The notes: generated by a model from the sequence alone, not told the origin. Shown: positions 8,947-18,121, counted from the stretch's first letter. The stretch is 64,000 bases of DNA from Nonomuraea cavernae (GCF_014646355.1 NZ_BMNH01000006.1:187102-251101), one strand, 5' to 3'. Numbers and translations are program-made.

Positions 8947-10280
8947 GAGGCGGCCCGTAGTAGCAGGTGCCGTCTGACCAGTCCGGCCGCGTTGAGTCCG
9001 CTGCGCACCGCACCCTCCATCGTGTCGGGCCAGCCCGTGTCGGTCCACGCGCCGGCGAGGAAGAGCCCGGACCACCTGGTGGCGGCCCCAGGCCGGAGCG
9101 CGCCGCTGCCCGGCCCCTGGCGGAAGGTGGCGCGCCGTTCTCTGGTGACGAAGAAGTCGGCGAGCCGCGCCCGCCGTCCCTCGGGAAACAGCCGCTCGAT
9201 CGCGGGCACGAACTCCGCCTGGATCTTCGCGGTCGGCAGGTCGATCCACCGGTCGGCGGCCGACACGGAGATGGTGAGGTACTGGCCCCTGTCCAGCCCG
9301 GCCACGCGGGTCTTGTCGAAGACCCACTGCACGGGCGAGCCCACGACGGCGGCGAACGGCAGGTCGGTGACCGGACGGTCGTAGACGACGTGCACGTTGA
9401 CGATCGGGCTCGCGGCCAGCCCCTGCCAGCGGTCCTTGTCGGGCGAGGCCGCGGCGGGGACGATCCTGGCGGCCTGTTCGTGCGGCGTCGCCACGATCAC
9501 CGCGGACACCGGGATCCGGTCGCCGTCCACGACGATCATCGGGCCCGGCTCGATGGCCGTGACCTTCGCCGACAGCCGCACCTCGCCGCCACGCCGTTTG
9601 ACGGCGTCCTGGGCGGCGGTGCCGTGCAGTTCGCCGAGCGGCGCGGCCGGAATGCCGAGGTCGGCGGCGTCGGCCCGGCCGAGCAGGGCGGTCCTGAACA
9701 CCTTCACCGCCGGCCCGAGGGCCGCCTCCTCTGCGCCGACGTTCAGCGCCGCCATCGAGAAGAGCTCCCAGAGCGCCTCCCGCGCGGGATCGCGCTGACC
9801 GTTGGCCGCCAGCCAGCTCGCCAGGTCGACCTGGTCGAGCGCCGCGTCGGCCGGGTCGAGCCGGGTCAGCGCGAGCGAGGCGCGGACCGCGCGCAACCGG
9901 TCGGCCGGCCGCAGGAGGGAGTAGGTCGCGAGAGCGGGCATCAGATGGAACGGCCCCGGCAGCGCCGTCCGGCGCAGGCGTCCCGTCCGGCCCTGCGAGG
10001 TGAGGACCCGGACGTCGAACCGGTCCTGCAGCCGCACCCGGCCGGCGCCGCCGATCCGGTCGAGCAGCCCCCGGTAGGCCGTGCAGCAGCGCAGGAACAC
10101 ATGCTGGCCGTTGTCCACGACCAGCCCGTCACGCTCGAACGAATGGGTGGCGCCGCCCAGCCGCGGGCGGGCCTCGTACAGGGTGACCGCGTGCCCGGCC
10201 TCTCCCAGGGCGACGGCCGCGGCGATGCCCGCGAGCCCGCCCCCCACGACCGCGACCGGAGCCGGCGGTGCGCCGCTCAC
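8943..10280 (-). CDS. hpnE: HpnE, hydroxysqualene reductase (FAD)
   Basis: HpnE is the flavoprotein that reduces hydroxysqualene to squalene, the third step of the HpnCDE route from farnesyl diphosphate. The 445-residue product opens with a dinucleotide-binding motif (VVGGGLAGIAAA) and an acidic residue ending the second strand (LYEARPRLGG). It ends with the amine-oxidase-type FAD motif around GLFLAGAWTDTGWPDTMEGAVRSG (split here only for description). The GTG start overlaps the hpnD stop as GTGA; a longer reading that extends into hpnD in another frame is not credible. It is the third gene of the operon. Confidence 0.95.
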   Translation of the reverse strand: MSGAPPAPVAVVGGGLAGIAAAVALGEAGHAVTLYEARPRLGGATHSFERDGLVVDNGQHVFLRCCTAYRGLLDRIGGAGRVRLQDRFDVRVLTSQGRTGRLRRTALPGPFHLMPALATYSLLRPADRLRAVRASLALTRLDPADAALDQVDLASWLAANGQRDPAREALWELFSMAALNVGAEEAALGPAVKVFRTALLGRADAADLGIPAAPLGELHGTAAQDAVKRRGGEVRLSAKVTAIEPGPMIVVDGDRIPVSAVIVATPHEQAARIVPAAASPDKDRWQGLAASPIVNVHVVYDRPVTDLPFAAVVGSPVQWVFDKTRVAGLDRGQYLTISVSAADRWIDLPTAKIQAEFVPAIERLFPEGRRARLADFFVTRERRATFRQGPGSGALRPGAATRWSGLFLAGAWTDTGWPDTMEGAVRSGLNAAGLVRRHLLLRAAS

Positions 10281-11134
10281 GAGCGTCCGCCCATCAGGGC
10301 GCGGGCGGCGATCGTCGTCTTCCGCCACGTGGGCAGCGACGATCTGGCGGTCAGCGCCTCGACGGGGTGGGCGGCGATGCGGTCGAGCAGGGACCGGTAG
10401 ATGCCGGCCATCGCGGCGGTGCACGCCGCGCTGCGCCGGTCGAGCAGGGGCACCAGGCGGATTCCCTCCTGATACCACTCGCGGGCCCGTTCGGCCTCGT
10501 ACCGGACGAGCGCGGCCAGCCGCTGCGGCGCGTCGGTGAACCGGCCGGAGGAGTCGACGTCCAGCGTGCAGCCGAACCGCTCCAGATCCTCCGCCGGCAG
10601 GTAGACGCGGCCGGCCAGCCGGTCCTCGCGTACGTCGCGCAGGATGTTGGTGATCTGCAGCGCCACGCCCAGCGCGTCGGCCAGCGGCGCGGCGGCCTTG
10701 GGGTCGTCGGCGCCGAAGACGCCGAGCGACAGCCGGCCGATCGAGCCGGCGACGCATCGGGAGTAGAAGAGCAGGTCCTCGAAGTCCTGGTAGGTGGTGC
10801 CGCGCACGTCCGCCGCGCAGCCGTCGATCAGCTCCTCGAACGCCTCCAGCGGGATGGGGTAGCGGCGGGCCGCGTCGGCCAGGGCGTACATCACGAGGTT
10901 GTCGTCGTCGGGCCGAGCCTCGCGCAGCGCGGCACGGGCCTCCGACAGGCGGACGAGCCGCTGCTCGGCGGGCCCGTCGCCGTCCCCGATGTCGTCGATC
11001 CGGCGGGCGAAGGCGTACACGGCGCTGAGCGCGCGGCGCTTCGGCGCCGGCAGCAGCCGGATCCCGTAGGAGAAGTTCCTCGCCCGCGTGCGGACGATCT
11101 GTTCGCAGCGCCGGTACGCGTGGGACACGGTCAC
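10277..11134 (-). CDS. hpnD: HpnD, presqualene diphosphate synthase
   Basis: HpnD condenses two farnesyl diphosphates into presqualene diphosphate. The product (285 residues) is a squalene/phytoene synthase-fold protein with both Asp-rich motifs: RRIDDIGD and NILRDVREDRLAGR, followed by VYLP. The GTG at 11134 was chosen because the sequence GGAGGTGA (which includes the hpnC stop) lies about 10 nt upstream. A longer reading upstream has no ribosome site and would overlap hpnC. The paralogous hpnC precedes it. Confidence 0.94.
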   Translation of the reverse strand: MTVSHAYRRCEQIVRTRARNFSYGIRLLPAPKRRALSAVYAFARRIDDIGDGDGPAEQRLVRLSEARAALREARPDDDNLVMYALADAARRYPIPLEAFEELIDGCAADVRGTTYQDFEDLLFYSRCVAGSIGRLSLGVFGADDPKAAAPLADALGVALQITNILRDVREDRLAGRVYLPAEDLERFGCTLDVDSSGRFTDAPQRLAALVRYEAERAREWYQEGIRLVPLLDRRSAACTAAMAGIYRSLLDRIAAHPVEALTARSSLPTWRKTTIAARALMGGRS

Positions 11135-11141
11135 CGGTTCG

Positions 11142-11984
11142 TCACCTCCATGTCGCGAGAATGCGGAGCCACGAGGCCAGCGAACGGCTGCGGCGTGGGC
11201 GGATGGCCTGTCCCAGGACGTCATGAGCCGACCGTTCGAGCGCCGCGACGGTGGTGAGGCCCCCCGCGACGTATCCGGCGACCGCCAGGCGGGCGTATCC
11301 GGACAACGAGGCGACGAGCGGGCGCCCGTCCTTCAGCATCCGCGCGGCCCGTCCGGTCTGCAGGGCCACCACCTGGCGCAGCGCCTCCGGCGTGGTCGCG
11401 CCGGCCAGGTCGGTCTCGGCGCAACCGAACCGGCGCAGCTCCCGGCCGGGCAGGTAGACCCGGCCCCTCGCGTAGTCCTCACCCACGTCCTGGCAGTGCT
11501 CGATGATCTGCAACGCGGAGCACACCCGGTCGGACAGGGTCAGCCGCCGGGGAGCCGCCGCGCCGAACACGTGCAGCACCAGGTGCCCGACGGGGTTCGC
11601 GGACAGTTCGCAGTAGCCGAGCAGGTCATCGAAGGTGTCGTAACGGCTGACCGTCTGGTCGCGCCGGTTCGCCTCCACCAGCCGGCGAAAGGGTTCGGCC
11701 GGAATCGAACAGGTCTCGACGGTTCGCGCGAGCGCCCGGACGGGTGGCAGGCGCGGGCTCGATCCGGCGTACAGGCGTGCCAGGTCCGACTCGACGTCGC
11801 CGAGCAACCGCAGCCGGTCATCCGGCGCGGCCTCGTCGCCCAGGTCGTCGACGAATCGCGCGAACCCGTACACGGCGAGCAGGTGCCGCCGGTAGGCACG
11901 CGGCAGCACTCGCAAGGCCACGGGGAAATTCTCCCGCTTGGCCTTCGATATGAAATTGTGCATGCAGTCCTGCTGCGATGCCAT
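11142..11984 (-). CDS. hpnC: HpnC, hydroxysqualene synthase
   Basis: HpnC converts presqualene diphosphate to hydroxysqualene. The roughly 280-residue protein is a squalene/phytoene synthase-fold paralog of HpnD with motifs FVDDLGDE and HCQDVGEDYARGR. It is the first gene of the hopanoid operon, which then runs without gaps to hpnH. The ATG at 11984 is preceded by GGAG about 11 nt upstream; alternative starts are an in-frame ATG at 12014 and Met8 of this reading. The order hpnC-hpnD-hpnE is standard for hopanoid producers. Confidence 0.93.
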   Translation of the reverse strand: MASQQDCMHNFISKAKRENFPVALRVLPRAYRRHLLAVYGFARFVDDLGDEAAPDDRLRLLGDVESDLARLYAGSSPRLPPVRALARTVETCSIPAEPFRRLVEANRRDQTVSRYDTFDDLLGYCELSANPVGHLVLHVFGAAAPRRLTLSDRVCSALQIIEHCQDVGEDYARGRVYLPGRELRRFGCAETDLAGATTPEALRQVVALQTGRAARMLKDGRPLVASLSGYARLAVAGYVAGGLTTVAALERSAHDVLGQAIRPRRSRSLASWLRILATWR

Positions 11985-12244
11985 TGCTACGGAATCTCCA
12001 CCGATTGGCGCCACAAAACTACACAGTCGCCATTCATTGGCATCTATTACGCGGCCTCGGTGTCGAATTTACGCATTCATGCGACTTCTCTTCGCGCCAT
12101 CCATCCGGAATCGCCCATAAGCCAAATATTTCCGAAATCACTGTTTTATCGGTACGGGTCCGCGGACACGTGATCTCCGCCCAGCACGGAGGAGGACCGC
12201 ATGCCCAGCCCACCACAGCACCGCCGCACCAGGAGGACGCGGTG
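11985..12244. promoter_or_regulatory. AT-rich spacer expected to carry the hopanoid operon promoter
   Basis: These 260 bp separate hpnC from the 3' end of the polysaccharide deacetylase gene. They are clearly more AT-rich than the surroundings, especially 12010-12160, and contain no convincing gene. The only place for the operon promoter is here. I cannot assign a -35/-10 pair with confidence. Confidence 0.5.
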
Positions 12245-12985
12245 CTAGGCGGCGCCGGACACCGCGCCCGCCCCGGCGACCCCGTGCTCGCGCAGCGCCC
12301 CCACCCGCAACCCCATCCGACGGCACCGCTCCACCACCTCGGGCAGCGCGCCGAGCGCCGACCGCCAGCACTCCGACGCGGCCGTGTGGTCGGAGTCGTG
12401 CAGCAGGACGGTCGCGCCACCCCGCAGACCGGGCAGCAGCGTCGCCATGACCGACGCCGGGCTCGCCTCGGCCGTCCAGTCCTTGCCCCACACGGTCCAC
12501 AGCACCGGCCGCAACGCGCACAGCCGGGCCGCGACCAGCGCTTCGGCGCTCAGCACACCGTACGGCGGGCGATACCAGACAGGGCGGAATCCAGTGACCT
12601 CCCGCACCAGGTCCACCGCCCGGCCCATCTCCGCGGCGACCTCTCCCGGCCGGGCGAGGAGGGTGTTGACGTGCCGCCAGCCGTGCAGGCCCAGCTCGTG
12701 GCCCTCGGCGACGATGCGGCGGGCCACCTCGGGATGGCGCTCCAGCATCTCACCGAGGACGAAGAACGTCGCCCGGCAACCGAGCCGCCCGAGCTCCTCC
12801 AGAAAACGCGGCGTGGACCGCGGATCGGGGCCGTCGTCGAAGGTCAGCGCCACGTGCCCGGCGCTGCCCACTCCGGCCAGGCCCGGCAGCGCCCGCCGCA
12901 CCGCGGGCAGCCAGGTGACGGCCGGGCCGGCGTGGACCAGCGCCAGACCCGCCAGCGCCACCGGGAGGGCCGCCCACCGCGCCAC
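12245..12985 (-). CDS. Polysaccharide deacetylase (NodB/CE4)
   Basis: This 246-residue carbohydrate esterase 4 protein hydrolyses N- or O-acetyl groups on glycans. It has the five-motif core: TFDDGPD (motif 1), HGWRHVNT with the metal histidines (motif 2), RPPYG (motif 3), WTVWGKDW (motif 4 region) and LLHDSD (motif 5). The N-terminus is a short hydrophobic segment, so it is probably membrane-anchored or secreted. The GTG start faces the glycosyltransferase start only about two dozen bases away, so any promoters must lie in each other's coding sequence. Its pairing with a lipid glycosyltransferase suggests glycolipid or wall glycan tailoring. Confidence 0.9.
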   Translation of the reverse strand: MARWAALPVALAGLALVHAGPAVTWLPAVRRALPGLAGVGSAGHVALTFDDGPDPRSTPRFLEELGRLGCRATFFVLGEMLERHPEVARRIVAEGHELGLHGWRHVNTLLARPGEVAAEMGRAVDLVREVTGFRPVWYRPPYGVLSAEALVAARLCALRPVLWTVWGKDWTAEASPASVMATLLPGLRGGATVLLHDSDHTAASECWRSALGALPEVVERCRRMGLRVGALREHGVAGAGAVSGAA

Positions 12986-13008
12986 CTCACGCCCCCGTGG
13001 AGCGGAGC

Positions 13009-14223
13009 GTGAAGGCGGCCGGCCGGCGCCTCCTGATCATCAGCGCCGCCATGGGCACCGGCCACGACCAGGTGGCCGCGGAACTCGCCCGGCGGCTCGC
13101 CGCGCAGGGCGCCGAGGTGGAGATCATCGATGTCCTCCGGTTGCTTCCCATGGGGCTGGGCCCGCTGCTGCGCCACTGGTACCACTGGATGATCACGCGC
13201 GCGCCATGGCTGTACGAAGTCATCTACCGGGTCTTCTTCGTCGGCAAACGCGCCCCGTCGACCTCGCCGCTGACCGTCCTGGCCGGGGCCCGTCTGCGCC
13301 GCCTGATCTCCCACCGGCCGCCGGACGAGGTGATCTCCGCCTTCCACCTGGCCGCCCAGGTGACCGGGAGACTGCGAGGGCGGGGCGAGCTGCCGGCTCC
13401 CAGCACCGTGCTGGTGACCGACTTCGCCGTGCACCGGCTCTGGCTGCATCCGGGCAACGACCGGTACCTGTGCCCGAACCCCGCCGTGATCCCGCGTCTC
13501 GCCGCCGCGACCGGGCGACCCTCGTTCCACCATGCCCCCGTCGTACGCCCCGGCTTCCTCCGCCTCTCCCCCGCCCCACCGCGTACACCTGAGACGCGTA
13601 CAGCTGAGACGCGGACACTCGGAGCGCGGACACCCGGAGCGCGGACACCCGAAGCGCCGACGTCCACTGCCGATCGGGACAGGAGCCGGGCCCGGGTCGG
13701 CGACCGGATCGGCGTGGCCCCCGGCGCCCGGCTGGTGCTGGTCTCGGCCGGATCCTGGGGGGTGGGCGAGGTGGCGCGGACCGCCCGCATCCTCGCGCGT
13801 TCCGGCAGGTACACACCGGTCATCCTGTGCGGGCACAACGACGGGCTGCGCCGCCGGCTGACCGCCGCGCGGACGGGCCCGGTCCTCGGCTGGCAGGAGG
13901 ACATGCCGGAGCTCATGTCGGCGGCCTACGCGCTGGTGGACAACGCCGCCGGGCTGACCTGCGAGGAGGCGTTCGCGGCGGGCCTGCCCGTCGTCTCCTA
14001 CCGGCCCATACCGGGCCACGGTCGCGACGGCGCGCTGGCCATGGCACGGGCGGGCGTGAGCGCGCACGCGCGGACCGGCGCGGAGCTCCTCGACGCGCTC
14101 GACCGGCTGACGGACCCGGGCCGGCGCCACGACCAGGTCGCCCGGGCGTCGGCTCTCTTCCTGTCGCCGCCCGCCGAGGCGCGTCTCATCTCAGCTCCGC
14201 TGCTTGGGCTTCGTCTGGGCTAG
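13009..14223 (+). CDS. MGDG synthase/MurG-type glycosyltransferase (GT28 fold) with a repeat-bearing linker
   Basis: The N-terminal domain opens with RLLIISAAMGTGHDQVA, the acceptor-side glycine loop typical of diacylglycerol glucosyl/galactosyltransferases. The C-terminal domain holds GWQEDMPELM and a nucleotide-sugar binding segment (NAAGLTCEEAFAAGLPVV). The likely role is transfer of a sugar to a membrane lipid; donor and acceptor are unknown. The two domains are joined by a Thr/Arg/Pro-rich linker built of 15-bp repeats. A GTG at 13009 is preferred because GGAG lies 6 nt upstream; a GTG at 12997 is possible. The 3' end overlaps the convergent DMT gene by about 30 bp. Confidence 0.85.
   Translation: MKAAGRRLLIISAAMGTGHDQVAAELARRLAAQGAEVEIIDVLRLLPMGLGPLLRHWYHWMITRAPWLYEVIYRVFFVGKRAPSTSPLTVLAGARLRRLISHRPPDEVISAFHLAAQVTGRLRGRGELPAPSTVLVTDFAVHRLWLHPGNDRYLCPNPAVIPRLAAATGRPSFHHAPVVRPGFLRLSPAPPRTPETRTAETRTLGARTPGARTPEAPTSTADRDRSRARVGDRIGVAPGARLVLVSAGSWGVGEVARTARILARSGRYTPVILCGHNDGLRRRLTAARTGPVLGWQEDMPELMSAAYALVDNAAGLTCEEAFAAGLPVVSYRPIPGHGRDGALAMARAGVSAHARTGAELLDALDRLTDPGRRHDQVARASALFLSPPAEARLISAPLLGLRLG
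13582..13656 (+). repeat. Five 15-bp tandem units in the glycosyltransferase linker
   Basis: Five 15-bp units, starting with CGTACACCTGAGACG, encode a pentapeptide series (RTPET, RTAET, RTLGA, RTPGA, RTPEA). They sit exactly between the two Rossmann-like domains, so they lengthen a hinge without breaking the frame. Confidence 0.93.
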
Positions 14224-15069
14224 CAACTGAGCCCTGACCTGCGGAGACTTGGCGAGCAGGAAGCTGCCGAAGAAGATCGAACCGATGCCGATCGCCTCCA
14301 GGATGATCCACGGGCCCGTCCGGACGCTCTCACCGAACATCATGGTGCCGTAGAGGATGCTCGCGACCGGATCACTGATCGTCAACGCCGGCTGCGCGGC
14401 CACCAGCGTCCCGCTCTGCAACGTGTTCTGCAACAGGAACAGGCTGCACAGTCCCGCCGCCACCATCGCGTACGGCTGCCAGGAGGTCGCCAGAGTGGCC
14501 ACGCCCTCCGCCAGGATGGAGGTGCTCTGCTTCATGAACGCGGCGGTGAAGGCGAACCCGATGCCCGTCGCCACCCCCAGCAGAGCGGCTCGGCCGTCAC
14601 CCTCGATCAGTCGCGCCAGCAGGCAGAGCCCGATCACCACCGCGACCGTCACGATCGCCGCCAGGATCCACACCTTCGTGCTGGGCGGCTCCCGTCCTGT
14701 GCTGGGCGAGGCACTGAACAGGAAGAGCGCCAGTCCCACGCTCATCGTCGCCACAGCCAGCCAGATGCGCCCCTCCAACCTCATCTTGAACATCAGCGAG
14801 AGGAGCACCATCGTGAACGGCAGCTCCGTGGCGAGCACCGGCTGCACCAGGGCCAGCGGCCCCGTCGACAGCGCCGCCGCCTGAAAGGCGAACCCCGCGA
14901 TGAGGGCGACGATCCCGCCCAGCCAGACCGGACGCCGGATCAGATCCAGAATGAGAGCCAGCCGGAACGCCTTGCTCTCGGGCACCGTTCGCGCCGCGAT
15001 CCGCTGAAGGTTCGAGGCCACCGCGTTGGAGACGGCGGCGCACAACGCCAGCACAATCGAGATCATCAT
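14191..15069 (-). CDS. DMT-superfamily membrane transporter, second of a pair
   Basis: This 292-residue protein has about nine to ten hydrophobic helices, beginning MMISIVLALCAAVSNAVASN and ending in a short basic tail. It belongs to the drug/metabolite transporter (EamA-like) superfamily in its actinobacterial form. Its start overlaps the upstream paralog's stop as ATGA and follows a GGAGGAG ribosome site, so the two are translated together and may form a heterodimer. The 3' end overlaps the convergent glycosyltransferase gene. The substrate is unknown. Confidence 0.82.
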   Translation of the reverse strand: MMISIVLALCAAVSNAVASNLQRIAARTVPESKAFRLALILDLIRRPVWLGGIVALIAGFAFQAAALSTGPLALVQPVLATELPFTMVLLSLMFKMRLEGRIWLAVATMSVGLALFLFSASPSTGREPPSTKVWILAAIVTVAVVIGLCLLARLIEGDGRAALLGVATGIGFAFTAAFMKQSTSILAEGVATLATSWQPYAMVAAGLCSLFLLQNTLQSGTLVAAQPALTISDPVASILYGTMMFGESVRTGPWIILEAIGIGSIFFGSFLLAKSPQVRAQLLAQTKPKQRS

Positions 15070-15944
15070 TCCGGCTCCTCCGGCCGCTGGGCGGCCTCCT
15101 GTTCCGATTTGGCAAGAAACGGGGACCGCCCGAGGATGATGATCCCCGTCACCATCGCGATCAGGCCGATCACTTCCGCCGCGAGCGCCGTCGGCGTGAC
15201 CTGCAACTTCTCGGCGAAGATCGCGACGCCCAGCACGATGGCGACGATCGGTTCGGCGGCGGTGGTGGCCGGCAACGAGATCCGCAGCGGCGCGGCGTCG
15301 AACGCGCTCTGGTTGAGCAGCAGCCCGACCACGGCGACGCAGGGCAACAGATACGGCTGCCAGGTCATGAGGGCGGCGCCCGGCCCGTTGCCGAGCGAGA
15401 TCACCGTGCTGCGCGTCAGCACGTCCTGGAGTCCGTACAACACTCCGGCCGCGGCCGCCAGCAACATGGCCTTGGTCGCCAGAGCGCAGCGACGCCCGGC
15501 GAAGACGAGCACGGCCGCGACGACGAGCACGAGCAGCACCACGAGCCACCGCAGGGAGTTGTGCGGGGGCGGATGACCCCCGTGTGGTTCCCCGAAGAAC
15601 AGGAACAGCGTCACGCCGCCGCTCACCAGCACGGCCCCCAGCCACTCCATGAGAGCGAAGTGCTCCTTGTAGACGACGTGGGCGGCGGTCAGCGCGAACA
15701 GCAGGCTCGTCGCGAGAATCGGCTGGACCTTCGCCACGCTGGCCTGCCAGAGCGCGAACGCGCCGAGAAGCTGCCCGCAGACCATCAGGCCGATCCCCAT
15801 CAGCCACAGCGGCGCGCGCGCGAGATCCAGCAGCAGGCGCGGATGCAGCATCTCGCCCAGAGGCAGGTTGTAGGCGGCATGCTGCTGGGCCACGTAGCCC
15901 AGGCCCAGGAGACACGCCGCCCCCAGGCAGACAGCGATCACCAC
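15066..15944 (-). CDS. DMT-superfamily membrane transporter, first of a pair
   Basis: This is a paralog of the next gene and has exactly the same predicted length (292 residues). I chose the GTG at 15944, which is followed by hydrophobic VVIAVCLGAACLLGLG and preceded 8 nt upstream by GGAGG. Choosing it also aligns the first helix with that of the paralog. Two-gene DMT pairs often act as dual-component exporters, but the cargo cannot be inferred. The longer in-frame reading upstream has no helix and no ribosome site. Confidence 0.82.
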   Translation of the reverse strand: MVIAVCLGAACLLGLGYVAQQHAAYNLPLGEMLHPRLLLDLARAPLWLMGIGLMVCGQLLGAFALWQASVAKVQPILATSLLFALTAAHVVYKEHFALMEWLGAVLVSGGVTLFLFFGEPHGGHPPPHNSLRWLVVLLVLVVAAVLVFAGRRCALATKAMLLAAAAGVLYGLQDVLTRSTVISLGNGPGAALMTWQPYLLPCVAVVGLLLNQSAFDAAPLRISLPATTAAEPIVAIVLGVAIFAEKLQVTPTALAAEVIGLIAMVTGIIILGRSPFLAKSEQEAAQRPEEPE

Positions 15945-16097
15945 GAGCGACGCCTCCCCCCACGGCACCCTTTCCCGCTGACCGCGAACCCCATACCTGC
16001 CCGCACGTCGGCGTATCGGCAGGTCAGACCCATTCCGGAGCGCCACGAACCCGCTGGAGGAGATCTCGCGGGCCGGTACGGATATCCTCTGTGAATC

Positions 16098-17036
16098 GTG
16101 CGAGACATCACGGTTTTCAGCGGTTCCGCCCACCCGGAGCTCGCCGAGGAGATCTGCGCCCACCTCGGCACGCCGCTCCATCCCGTCAAGATCAACCGGT
16201 TCGCCAACGACGTCCTTCAGGTCCAGTTGCAGGCCAACTGCCGAGAACGCGACGTCTTCCTGATCCAGCCACTGGTCCCGCCCACGCAGGAGCACCTGGT
16301 CGAGCTCCTGCTCATGCTCGACGCCGCGCGGGGCGCGTCGGCCGCCCGGACGACCGTGGTGCTGCCGCACTACGCCTACGCGCGCTCCGACAAGAAGGAC
16401 GCGCCGCGCATCTCGATCGGCGCGCGACTGGTCGCCGACCTGATGGTGGCCGCCGGAGCCAGCCGGGTGCTCGCGATGACGCTGCACTCACCCCAGGTCC
16501 ACGGCTTCTTCAGCGTGCCCGTCGACCACCTGCACGCGCTGCGCGAGCTGGCCGCCCACTTCAGGCGGTACGACCTGTCCAACACGGTCGTCGTCTCGCC
16601 CGACCTGGGCAACGCCAAGGAGGCCGCGGCCTTCGCCCGGCTGCTCGGCACCGAGGTGGCGATGGGCGCCAAACAGCGCTTCGCCGACGACCGGGTGGTG
16701 ATCAGCTCGGTGATCGGAGAGGTCGCCGGCAAGGACGTGATCATCCTGGACGACGAGATCGCCAAGGGCAGCACGGTCATCGAGTTGCTCGACCGGCTGC
16801 GCGAGCGCGGCGTCGAGTCGGTGCGGATCGCCTGCACCCACGGTCTCTTCGCGGCCGACGCGATCGACCGGCTCAGCGCGCTGCCCGAGGTCGCCGAGAT
16901 CGTCTGCACCAACACGGTGCCGCCGCCCAAGCCGAGCGACAAGCTGACCGTCCTGTCCATCGCCCCCGCGCTGGCCGAGGCCATGCGACGGATCCACGAC
17001 GGCGAGTCCGTCAGCGCCCTGTTCGACACCCCCTGA
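16098..17036 (+). CDS. Ribose-phosphate pyrophosphokinase-like protein (divergent PRPP synthase)
   Basis: PRPP synthase makes phosphoribosyl diphosphate from ribose 5-phosphate and ATP. The 312-residue product aligns along the whole class I family: the flexible-loop region YARSDKKDAPRISIGARL, the catalytic histidine in TLHSPQVHGFF, and the Lys/Arg pair in AKQR. Several signatures are altered: FANDV instead of the usual FSNGE-like loop, DLGNAKEA instead of DxGGxxRA, and LDDEIAKGST for the PRPP loop. It therefore looks like a specialised second copy, not the housekeeping enzyme. The start is GTG. It is divergent from the DMT pair. Confidence 0.82.
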   Translation: MRDITVFSGSAHPELAEEICAHLGTPLHPVKINRFANDVLQVQLQANCRERDVFLIQPLVPPTQEHLVELLLMLDAARGASAARTTVVLPHYAYARSDKKDAPRISIGARLVADLMVAAGASRVLAMTLHSPQVHGFFSVPVDHLHALRELAAHFRRYDLSNTVVVSPDLGNAKEAAAFARLLGTEVAMGAKQRFADDRVVISSVIGEVAGKDVIILDDEIAKGSTVIELLDRLRERGVESVRIACTHGLFAADAIDRLSALPEVAEIVCTNTVPPPKPSDKLTVLSIAPALAEAMRRIHDGESVSALFDTP

Positions 17037-17040
17037 CCCG

Positions 17041-17243
17041 GACGCGGTGGCCGTCCACGGCGACCTGCGCGAGCCGGGCGCGCGATCGCCCCCGCCCTGC
17101 TCGTCGCCGAGCTGGCGAGACGGCGGCGACCCGGCGTCCCCCTGTGCGTGGTGAACATCTCCACCGACGCCGCCCGCGCCTTCCCCGCCTCACACCAGGC
17201 CCGCTGGATCACCGGCCAGGTGGCCGGCGGTCACGCGCTCTGA
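17041..17243 (+). pseudogene. Relic of an SDR gene 3' end (copy A)
   Basis: No intact gene fits here, but one frame ends with SHQARWITGQVAGGHAL followed by a stop. That is the hallmark C-terminus of classical SDRs (the usual form is RWITGQ followed by a VDGG motif), here with three residues lost. Nothing upstream in the same frame resembles an SDR core. A closely related sequence occurs again about 1.5 kb downstream. Confidence 0.6.
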
Positions 17244-17296
17244 TGCCGCCGCCGATGCACCTTTCGTCCCGGCGCCGAATCAGCCAAGGTGGCATC

Positions 17297-18058
17297 ATGA
17301 GCGCTCCTACCGATCTTCTGCTGACGCGATTTCTGGAGGACCTGCGGCCCGTGGTCCCTCTCGTGGCGCTCTGGGCGCACGGCTCGCTGGCCAGGGGCGA
17401 CTACCAGCCGGGGCGCAGTGACCTGGACCTGATAGCGGTCGTCGAGACACCCCTCACGGACGAGCAGCGCGCCCGCCTGGAGCGGCTGCACCAAGCCCTG
17501 GACCTGCCGCTCGCCGAGCACCTGCACTGCTCCTACCTGCCCCGGGACGAGCTCGCCGACCACGCGACCGAGCACGTGACGTGGGCGATGGGGGAGCTCT
17601 TCGAACGCCCGGTCACCGCCGTCACCCGCCGCGAGCTGCACGAAGGAGCCCTGGAACTGTACGGCCCGCCGCCCGCCGGCCTGCTCCCGCCGGTCTCCGA
17701 CCAGGAGCTGGCCGACTTCGTCCGGGCTGACCTGCGAGGATTCTGGCTGGTCAAGACGCGTGGCCGGCGGCGCTGGCTGCAGGACGTCTGGGTCGATCTG
17801 GGCCTGGTGACCGTGGCCCGGGCGACGGTCACGCTGCGAGACGGCCGGTTGATCAGCAAGCGGGAGGCGCTCGGTGTCCTGCTCGATCTGGGCGCCCCCG
17901 CCAAGGTGGTGGCCGACATCCGGGCCCGCAGGTATGGTCTGCCGCGTCCCCGGCTGAGCCGCTTCCGCCGGGCCAGGCTGGCCCGCGCCTTCCTCAGAAC
18001 GACGATCGGACAGACCCTGCGCACCCATGGAGACGCGCCCCCGGCAAGGCTCGGATGA
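17297..18058 (+). CDS. Aminoglycoside-type nucleotidyltransferase domain protein
   Basis: The 253-residue protein starts with a polymerase-beta-like nucleotidyltransferase domain: ALWAHGSLARGDYQPGRSD with the GS motif and the paired aspartates in SDLDLIAV. The C-terminal part is helical, as in ANT(3'')/ANT(9) adenylyltransferases and related DUF4111 proteins. Transfer of AMP to an aminoglycoside or another small molecule is possible, but resistance should not be assumed. ATG is preceded by AAGGTGG at a good distance. It lies between two SDR relics. Confidence 0.78.
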   Translation: MSAPTDLLLTRFLEDLRPVVPLVALWAHGSLARGDYQPGRSDLDLIAVVETPLTDEQRARLERLHQALDLPLAEHLHCSYLPRDELADHATEHVTWAMGELFERPVTAVTRRELHEGALELYGPPPAGLLPPVSDQELADFVRADLRGFWLVKTRGRRRWLQDVWVDLGLVTVARATVTLRDGRLISKREALGVLLDLGAPAKVVADIRARRYGLPRPRLSRFRRARLARAFLRTTIGQTLRTHGDAPPARLG

Positions 18059-18121
18059 GGAGCCTGCCGACGGAGCAGACCGGTGTCGCGACGGGTCGAT
18101 GACCGGCGGTGTGTCGCGCCT

